Below, piece after piece: positions 24,001 through 64,000 of a DNA stretch of 64,000 nucleotides. The stretch is from Zygaena filipendulae (Eukaryota > Arthropoda > Insecta > Lepidoptera > Zygaenidae): NCBI GenBank assembly GCA_907165275.2, contig OU015673.1, positions 1,565,001-1,629,000 on the forward strand. The letters are read 5' to 3'. A model generated the notes under the pieces. It was not told the DNA's origin, made no database searches, and was given only the letters and a program-made list of their open reading frames with translations. Positions within the stretch are counted from its first letter, which is position 1. Each line of letters starts with the position of its first letter. The position numbers and the translations under genes were made by a program.

Positions 24001-25904
24001 CTAACTTTGATGAAGCACATATTATATTAAAGAACGCGTCTTAGAAACTATCTGTACTCAAATGGAGATTCGAATAGCTTTCCATATTATCTATTCTTTC
24101 AGTTCTATTGCGAACGAAACCTGACGGGAATAGACTGTATGCTGATCGCATTCTTCCAACACAAGCCTCAAAATTAAACGTACTCATAAAAACAAATAAT
24201 AATCAAAAGTCGCTAATCGCTAAACAGAATCTATCACCATATCTTTTAAAATCTGCTCGGGGCTTTTAAGTAAAAAAAATAAAATCGGAACTCAACTTTA
24301 AAGCTACATATGAAAATTGCTTATTCAATATGAGCATCATTTCACTTAGCTTACTAAATGCTGTGATAGCGCGAATCGCGTTCAAAATGGCTACTTACTA
24401 AAAAAAACAACTGTATCACCCTCGCGAGTAATGTCCCGTTACTTTTTAACCGACTTCCAAAAAGAAGGAGGTTCTGCATTCGGCTGTATGTATGTTTTCA
24501 ATAAAAATCTGTCCAACTATCCAATATTTCATGTCCACTCACTCTTTTTCTATAGCGGTTCCCTTCGATCACACGATTCGATAATCCGTCGTCAGTTGGA
24601 CATTACAGTGACCTTATGTAAAATAAATACATTCCAAAATCCATAGACACGTGCTAAATTTACAAACAAACTTATCATGGTTTATGATGAATATGTTATG
24701 TTATTTAATATATTGTTACGGTTTCAAGCCGAAGTTACAGTACGACCACGAATATAAGTTACATCGACATTTTGGTGAGCGCAGAAACGCAAAATGTAAA
24801 CCAATCAAATACAGTTCTTGTTGTTTTTCGTTTAAAAATATCTAGTGATAATAATGTTTGGACATTATCTCACAGCGCCATCTGGTCGCAAACTAAGCAA
24901 GTCTCTGTGAGTACCAACTGATATACCGGGTGGAGACGACAATACGACAGTAAATGAAAACACCGGCAGCCTACTATATAAGAATATAATATCGAAATTG
25001 CGTACGAAAAAAATTTTTCTTAAACATGCGCGGAAATATTGTCATTCCGTTTGAATAAAGAACACGCGAAGTATCACATTTACGTAGATTGAAAAACCAA
25101 AATCACTTCCCGGCGCGTTCTTTGAATTCGGAACGAAGAGCGCGCCGGCAATGTTGTATGAAACGGTGTGCTGTTTGAATTTAGAACTCCTTCATCTATC
25201 GTACAAATAGCGTTCTCGTGGCTGTATAGCCACAGATGCGTTTACCTTTCGGCACAAACTGTAAAAATATAAATTAAATTTATTATGTAAACGGCCCTTT
25301 TTATTTTATTTATTTATTTATTTTTATTTTTATATTTATATTTATTTCCATGCATTTTTTTAAGAAAAGCACTATATTCCTCGGCCGATATGGCAATTGC
25401 CTATTTCGCTGCCTTTGCAATAATGTACTATTCTTCATCCTGTATTTTTTTTCCTAGGTTACTAAGTTATTACGAATAGGTAAACAACAACAACCTCCGT
25501 ATTGTAAACAATTCGCCACGTTGCCAAGTCGCAGCGACTTTCAGCGCGCGGCGCCAATCAGATGACACCGCGTGAGCGCGCTGTTGCCGCTCTTATCACG
25601 GGTTACAATTAACAATTAATTAATGTTTAAAAAAAAAAAACAATTAATGTTCTTTTTTTTTCAATTTTTGCCCTATTTAGTTTGTTCGAAAAATTAGATT
25701 TTTATAATTCGATTTTAGGACTTACCTATTTGATAATTTTCATTATACTCTAATATATTGGTACTGCCGGTGTTTTCGTTTATGTCGTTTTATCGCCTCT
25801 ACTTTGTAATAAAACTTAGATATTTATTTTTTAAATACATTTTAAACGTCCAGACTCAATGTGAACTCAAATACTTATTCATCACATATAATAATAATAT
25901 ATGT

Positions 25905-26005
25905 TTACCCTCTAACACCAGAATCGAACCTGCGTAGGGGTAAACATATTGTGACGAACATCAGCGGTCATATTCACTAACCACTAGAGTTGTAGTCTCT
26001 AGAGT
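25905..26005 (-). repeat. tRNA-derived SINE-like fragment
   Basis: On the - strand reads CTCTAGTGGTTAGTGAATAT and later GGTTCGATTCTGGTG, spaced like pol III boxes A and B. It does not fold into a full tRNA with matching acceptor stem, so I call it SINE-like. Confidence 0.5.
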
Positions 26006-26427
26006 CTAGACCAAAGGTGCTGTCATAAGTCAATTATCAAATAAAGTTTGATGATTTAAACAAATAAATATCTTATCAAAATGGCATGATGGCATTTGCG
26101 GCTACCGTGAGAATGTCTTCTGCGCAGCCCACTTAGTCAAGTTGAAAATGTATGATCGTTAACGCTGTAGAAAACGTATCATGTATGAGGTACGTATCAT
26201 CGCGTCACGTGGTCACGTAAAATCGTTACACAATTTTGCGTGACCACGTGTTCCTTAGTTTTCTATGGCGTTAACGATCATACCATAGACTGTTAACTTA
26301 GCTGAGGGGGCTGGGGTGCATCGTTGTCGTTGTAACTCATAAACGTAGGTTCGACCGGCTAAAGCTGTAAGCTCGACCTAACCTAACCCAGCTGCGTTTA
26401 GTTCTGACTAGAGATGGGTTTTGTACC

Positions 26428-26545
26428 CCATGGCGCAGTAGGTCACCATGCCTGCCCGCTAATCAAGAGGTTCCGGGTTCGATTCCCGGTGGGGGTGCAC
26501 TTTGTGTGATGAACACAGGGTCTCCAGTCTGGGTGTGTTTATATA
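26428..26545 (+). repeat. tRNA-derived SINE copy
   Basis: CATGGCGCAGTAGGTCACC then GGTTCGATTCCCGGTGG (box B), followed by CCAGTCTGGGTGTGTTTAT, matching the copy at 1893. Confidence 0.7.
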
Positions 26546-26596
26546 TCTTTAGTATAATAGGCTATTTAACTATATATTTTTTTTCTAAATTCTATT

Positions 26597-26850
26597 TAGT
26601 CCGTCAGTTAGATAATAAAAAAATAATAGACACGTTATATTTTGCTTTTTCAAATTAATGAAAATATACTTGGATAAAGCGCGTTAAAGTTTGAGAGTGG
26701 GGGCTCGTAACGTCGATCGCAGGTAAAAACTGCACCTGCTTGTGACGTCACGCGACATTTCGACCCAACGTAACTCCGTTATTTTTTGCTTAAGTAAAAG
26801 AAGAAAAAATACGTGTCTAATATTTTTTATGACTAAAAATTTAGTCAAAC
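26597..26850. repeat. TGACGTCA-containing MITE copy
   Basis: TAGTCCGTCAGTTAG start, central TTGTGACGTCACGCGACATT, same internal order as other copies. Nested in the hAT element. Confidence 0.75.
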
Positions 26851-27126
26851 CGCCTATTATGTAATTCTATGTAGTATATACCACGTTTGCTTTGTTTCCA
26901 CGACACAAGCTTATAGCTTAGTGTGGGATCAAGTAGATCTGTGTGTTGTGAAGTGGATTAATTATTATTATTTTTTTTTACGGACATTTTGAGTAAATGC
27001 CCGATAGACGTCCATTAACGCCGGACCAAAACCCATCTCTAGTTCTGACCGGTCGAACTTAGCAGCCGTATAGTTTACGGAACGGTAACGTGTATAATGA
27101 AATGAGTTTTACGGTTTGTCCGTCGG

Positions 27127-59641
<32,515 letters not shown>

Positions 59642-60313
59642 CAGTTCCAGTGTGACGGATTTTATGGTCGACCCTCCAGGAAGCAAGTGTCCGCCGCTGC
59701 GGCAGTATAGCCGCCTTCTCCACGGTCGCGGGAAAGCCCATCAATGTACCACCTTCGCACACGTTTATCAAGCACTGAACACCATCAACGTTACACTAGT
59801 CAACACACATCACAATCGTCGGTTCACGACGCGACTGAACTTACCACACGACAAACAGTATAGCCTAAAACACGGCTAAACTATCGCACCGCAAACTCGA
59901 CCAAGGGTGTGGTAGAAAATATCTTTGCAATCCAAAAGCTGACGAGGAAGGTACAATCACTTGTGGATATTAATAGAAAAATCAAATAGAGAATTTCTCT
60001 CAAATCACTGTTAACGAAGAAAACGCCCGGTTTTATGAGAAAATTAGAATATTTGACGACGGATTTCAAGAACTACTACGTTTCCCGTTCCCCGTGCGAC
60101 CGTGCGTTTGATTGACGAGTCCCTGTAATGTACAGCACTGGAAAAGGCGACACCGGAATGCACAACACGAGATTGTACGACAGACAGAATCCCATCCCAG
60201 GCTATGAAATATTGTTCCAGTATTGTTTCAGTATGAGCTGGTGGCAATTTAGGTATATGATTTCATCGTCGTTGATACCAAGACTTAATGTAGTTTGGAC
60301 TTATATTAACTAG

Positions 60314-60722
60314 AAAAAATAGGTGGCGAGCTCAAGTAGCTCTAATTTTTTTTTATAAAAAAATTTTGAAATTGTAATTTAAAAAAAACACATTAAATTA
60401 TAATATCATCGTTTCTGCCATCAATTATATCTTATGAAGTACGTTTCATAGATATTGAAATTAAAGCTGGCAGAAATCAGAATGGTGGGAGTTTTTATAA
60501 AAATATCTGTAAGAAAAATAAGCTGAGATGCTGAATTACGAATAACTTCCACCATCCTGACTTCTGCCAGCTTTAATTTCACTATCTATGAAACGTATTT
60601 ACTTAATAAGATATAATTGATGGCAGAAACGATCGTATAATTTATGATGGTTTATTTTTTTTTAGAATTTCAAAATGATTTATAAATAAAATCAGAGCTA
60701 CCTGAGCTCGCCACCTATTTTT
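60314..60722. repeat. Foldback MITE (AGGTGGCGAGCTC family)
   Basis: About 410 bp. AGGTGGCGAGCTCAAGTAGC is mirrored by GCTACCTGAGCTCGCCACCT; the arms are matched through ATCATCGTTTCTGCCATCAA and TTTCATAGAT. Confidence 0.9.
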
Positions 60723-60723
60723 T

Positions 60724-61530
60724 TAACCGACTTCCAAAAAGGAGTAGGTTATGCGTTCGATTGTATGTATTATTTTTTTTTATATATGTTCACCGATTAC
60801 TCGAAGACGGTTGGACCGATTTCGAAAATTCTTTCTTTGTTTGAAAGGGTATACTCCCAATTAGGTCCCATTGCCACCAAGTTGGGATCTGATGATGGAA
60901 TCTTGGAGAAATCGAGGAAACTCTTCAAAAATTATAGGCACACTTATAGCGATTTAGGTATTTTTTATAGTAGATCGTTCAATTACTTTCGAAAAGCCAA
61001 ATTTGAAGAAGTGAAACTGATGGTGAAGATCACAGATGGTCATCGGAACTACTCAACAATAATACGTATTTCACGGGTTCCAGTTGGAGCGATTTGGAAA
61101 ATTGTATACTATAATTGAATACTTCCGAATTGGTCACATTGTCACCAAGTCAGGATCTGGTGATGGGATTTTGGAGAAATCAAGGGAACTCTTTAAAATT
61201 TATAGGCACTCCTATGGCGATTTGTGTATTTTTTTACAATAAATCGTTTATTTGCTTTCAGAAAGTAAAATTTGAAGAAATGAAACTATCTTCATCAGTT
61301 CCACTTCTTCAAATTTGACAGATGGTCATCCGAACTACTAAATAATAGGTATTTCACAGATTCCGATTCGTTAAATTTTATGTGGTTTCTAAACAATTTA
61401 TGTTCGTCACAATATATGTATATGGTGAACTGGAAGTGATGTACCAGAACTCTTCAAAAATTAACGTCCCTACATCGGGAAAAGCAATATTTTGTAAAAG
61501 GTTATGATCAGTTGACATAAGGCTATTGTA
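60724..61530 (+). repeat. ACCGACTTCC-type dispersed repeat
   Basis: TTTTAACCGACTTCCAAAAA start directly adjoining the foldback MITE; parallels 41134-41900 over its length, including the internal duplicated GATCTG.TGATGGGAT segment. Confidence 0.82.
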
Positions 61531-61814
61531 ACTTAAAATTACAAACCGACTTACTAAAAAGCAAGAAATAAACCAATTTTTAACATTTATTTATTTATTT
61601 ACTAGGAAGACCAGCAGCACACTTAAATTTCTATGTATAGATTCTATATAAAAGAAATGGCTAATTATAGGTCTTCACAATTAGACTCAAATTAAACTAA
61701 CAAGACAGCACATAGCGTCGCACAATTTACAGTACAAGCGAAAAATTGCCTAATCACATCTCGCATAATATACTCAATACCTGCACAATAGCATATATTA
61801 TTTTAAATAATTAA

Positions 61815-62120
61815 TTATGGACAGAAGAAATCGTCACCAAGAATACGGCTCGCCATCACCACGTTAGTATTAAAGAGATCCAACAGATCATATCTAGCTG
61901 ATAATCCGTTGAAGTTACCACTCGCACGCAGAATGTATGTGTTTTGCCTATAATTAGTTGACGAAATAGGAAGTTTTAAGATATTATTGTTCCTCAAACG
62001 CTTGGGTGGAGCATTTATTGATAGTAGCGATAAAAGGTCGGGGCAGTCAATGGCGCCTTGAGCTATCTTCAAGAGAAAGGTTAAGTCAGCTATTTCTCTC
62101 CTCTTAGCCAGCGGGAGCAA
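61815..62120 (-). mobile_element. LINE reverse transcriptase C-terminal fragment
   Basis: About 100 open codons: LAKRREIADLTFLLKIAQG, IDCPDLLSLLSIN, then a tail ending SARYDLLDLFN. This resembles the C-terminus of Jockey/CR1-like LINE polyproteins. Truncated, in DNA 5' of Gprk2. Confidence 0.7.
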
Positions 62121-62145
62121 ATGATGCTTCCGGCAGTAGCAAAAA

Positions 62146-62340
62146 AATTAAGACCGACTTTCAAAAATACACAACTAAAAAGCTAAAAATAACAAAATAC
62201 CGATCTAATTCAACAGAAAAAATACACGTAATACTATTATTGGTTTATGCTACCACTTTTGATATGAAGTCGGTGACAAGCCAAGTATGGAGTAGGTAGA
62301 TTTAGCTTTTTAGTTTTGTGTTTTTGGAAGTTGGTTTTAA
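62146..62340 (+). repeat. Dispersed repeat related to ACCGACTTCC family
   Basis: AAGACCGACTTTCAAAAATA, AATACCGATCTAATTCAAC, with a reversed copy of its own start (TTTTTGGAAGTTGGTTTTAA) at the far end. Confidence 0.65.
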
Positions 62341-62542
62341 TTTTTTTGTTAAAAATTGGTTTTCTACTTAATATAAGTCCAGACTTCATTACGTCATAGT
62401 AAAATCGACGATGAAATCATATACCTAAATTGCCACCAGCTCCCTAGCTATGTTGCCGGGTTGTACATTATTGGTGCGTCACGGATTGTACGACACTGGA
62501 ATTGGAGACACCGACACGCCCACATTTCTATCCTGTCCTACT

Positions 62543-63180
62543 AATGGCTAAGAATAGGGTACTTGCATGTTTATAAGAAATTGTGCCAATATTTCAAAAA
62601 TAGGACCCAAGAAAAGCTGAAAGATTTACAAAAAAATTATCAAAAATATTCAACTTTTAATTTTGTGAAACGGAGCGTTGCAAAGAAACACCAATCACAG
62701 TCATGGTTAACATGTTACGTCACTTTTATTATACTTAGAAAAATATCCCCTATCAGGGAAGGCAAAAGAAACTAAGTGCATGTCATGCAGTCAACACATA
62801 TTGGGAAGTGAAACTTCTGATGCAACTTCCAACACGGTTGCGTTAAACGTTTAATGCTCCTGGGTAGGGGGAATAGAAAGAGACAGAGCGATAGTGAATG
62901 CATGAAGTGAATTGATTATTGTGAGCGGCCTGTGATCCTTGCAGGAGATTTTACTTTTTCTGAAGTTTTTTGGTAAGATTTGGTAAGATGCATTTCGATT
63001 CTTTACTGGAACTTTTGAAAGTAACTCGACACAGTTCAACCTTAATTTCGCTTTTGGATATTGAAGTTTTATCTAGTGACGTCATTCTGCGTTTTGGAGG
63101 TAAGGTCAAAAGTAGGAACTTTGAAACACTATTTTTTTAATTGCATTTTTTTCCTTTTTCTTGGTTTGTTTAAGTAGGCA
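62543..63180. repeat. Uninterrupted copy of the element that BEL inserted into
   Basis: Inverted relative of 2461-2976 plus 10232-10346. AGGGTACTTGCATG, CAATATTTCAAAAATAGGAC, TATTCAACTTTTAATTTTG and AGAATGACGTCA all occur in order. At the BEL site it reads straight through with one CAACT. One end (after 63180) is truncated relative to the first copy. Confidence 0.75.
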
Positions 63181-63189
63181 ATATATCAA

Positions 63190-64000
63190 AATGTGGCGGA
63201 AATCAAAATTACAATAAAATCAAATATTTACTTGCGTAATTATTATTAATCATAAACTTGATGATTTTTTATAGCTTCTTTTATTCTTTTTTGTACATAT
63301 TATATCGGGATGTCGATGTCATTGTCACATCTAAGATTTTATCAATCCATTTCATGAACTATCGAATGTCACCATATTTTGTCTTTAGCGCATCGCCGGC
63401 CGCAATCGCTACTCTTGCTCGACTCACTGAATTTGATCACCAGTACAAGCCAAAGGATGTTGGAGTGCTCTGTGCCAAACACTACTTGTAATCAATTCTG
63501 ATATGGCCACGACAGTTATTATATTCTCATTGCTATTAATTTACTTCAAAAAACAGATCAAACATAATAATTTGCAGCTTATTTGACATTAACTTGACCC
63601 AGTATATAGATAAGTAACATAAAAAACCAATACAAACAACAAAGAAAAGGAGGCGTGGTTTCACCAACTCCAGTGCTGTACATTCCGGTGGTGAACATTC
63701 TGGGCATGGTCAGTGTTTCGATGCCCAATTTGTTCGGGGCGGAAGTCATAAAACGCGTCGTGTATAAGATTTCAAATACGTGCCGTACAATACGGTATTG
63801 TACATTTCGGTGTCGCGCATTCCTGAGCTGACATTCCGGCGTGGACGGATTCTCCGTCTACGCACTCCGGTGTCGTACAATATCGTTTTGTGGTTCCCAT
63901 TTGTTAAACAGCCACTAAGTAGTGTTGCCAACTTGCCAAGCACATTTAACTTTGGGTTTTTTGGCGGGAATCAAATATGGCGGTTTGGTCATTTATTTCG
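63190..64000. other. 5' flank of Gprk2, no gene seen
   Basis: From 63665 to 63880 there are degenerate repeats of TACATTCCGGTG / GTCGTACAAT motifs also seen near 60128-60190 and 62490-62520. No supported coding sequence. Confidence 0.5.

Larger units (their letters stand above)
26409..27041. mobile_element. Non-autonomous hAT-type element carrying a SINE and a MITE
   Basis: Terminal inverted repeats TAGAGATGGGTTTTG / CAAAACCCATCTCTA, flanked by the exact 8-bp duplication GTTCTGAC (26401-26408, 27042-27049), the hAT hallmark. The interior holds a tRNA-derived SINE (26428-26545) and a TGACGTCA-type MITE (26597-26850), with no transposase. Confidence 0.88.
13525..27126. other. Intergenic region between convergent gene 3' ends
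   Basis: No coding region that I can support. It holds MITEs, SINE copies and CGCGGG-type dispersed repeats listed separately. Stretches such as 15000-16440, 18070-20500 and 24000-25900 are AT-rich with no recognisable feature. The small open frames here have no family resemblance or codon bias that I can see. Confidence 0.6.

Noticed and set aside
26428..26505. Possible functional tRNA gene
   Set aside because: Box B is good but no acceptor stem pairs and a SINE body follows; the same body recurs at 1893.
63258..63491. 77-aa frame ending in PKDVGVLCAKHYL
   Set aside because: No recognisable domain, AT-rich first half, no splice or promoter support.

Overview
The window looks like nuclear DNA from a moth or butterfly (Lepidoptera). 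It is AT-rich outside exons, its genes are split by long repeat-filled introns, and it carries many copies of repeat families typical of Lepidoptera. I see no prokaryotic or organellar gene organisation. All gene structures were read by eye from splice sites and protein similarity.

Two host genes lie tail to tail. On the + strand, six exons (713-13524) encode the C-terminal two thirds of a mitochondrial methionyl-tRNA synthetase (MARS2); its 5' part lies before base 1. On the - strand, thirteen exons (59641 down to 27127) give a complete G-protein-coupled receptor kinase of the GRK4/5/6 or Drosophila Gprk2 type: 1860 coding nt, 619 aa, with all exon phases fitting. About 13.6 kb of intergenic DNA (13525-27126) separates the two 3' ends and holds only repeats. 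A short spherulin-2A-like coding remnant sits on the - strand inside a MARS2 intron.

The most unusual feature is a pair of tandem arrays that repeat the 3' end of an exon together with its 5' splice site. In MARS2 a 128-bp unit (95 nt exon tail plus 33 nt intron) is present 8 times (11453-12450). In Gprk2 a 121-bp unit (58 nt exon tail, encoding the activation segment up to Ala-Pro-Glu, plus 63 nt intron) is present 16 times (about 29500-31440). Other tandem arrays abut splice sites in both genes (10430-10666, 12840-13112, 28140-28620, 37350-37705).

Mobile elements are dense and nested. A BEL/Pao LTR retrotransposon (2977-10226, LTRs identical by eye, 5-bp target duplication) sits in a MARS2 intron and is itself broken by a degenerate Tc1/mariner element (6944-8478). 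An uninterrupted relative of the BEL target site is present at 62543-63180. A Gypsy-type element (31757-35577, paired 420-bp LTRs, 4-bp duplication) lies 29 bp from a Gprk2 splice acceptor. It has one open frame that joins Gag directly to the RNase H tail and integrase, without protease or reverse transcriptase. Two non-autonomous hAT elements with 8-bp duplications, several foldback MITEs, tRNA-derived SINE copies, LINE 3' fragments and a MITE family rich in TGACGTCA motifs fill most of the remaining introns.
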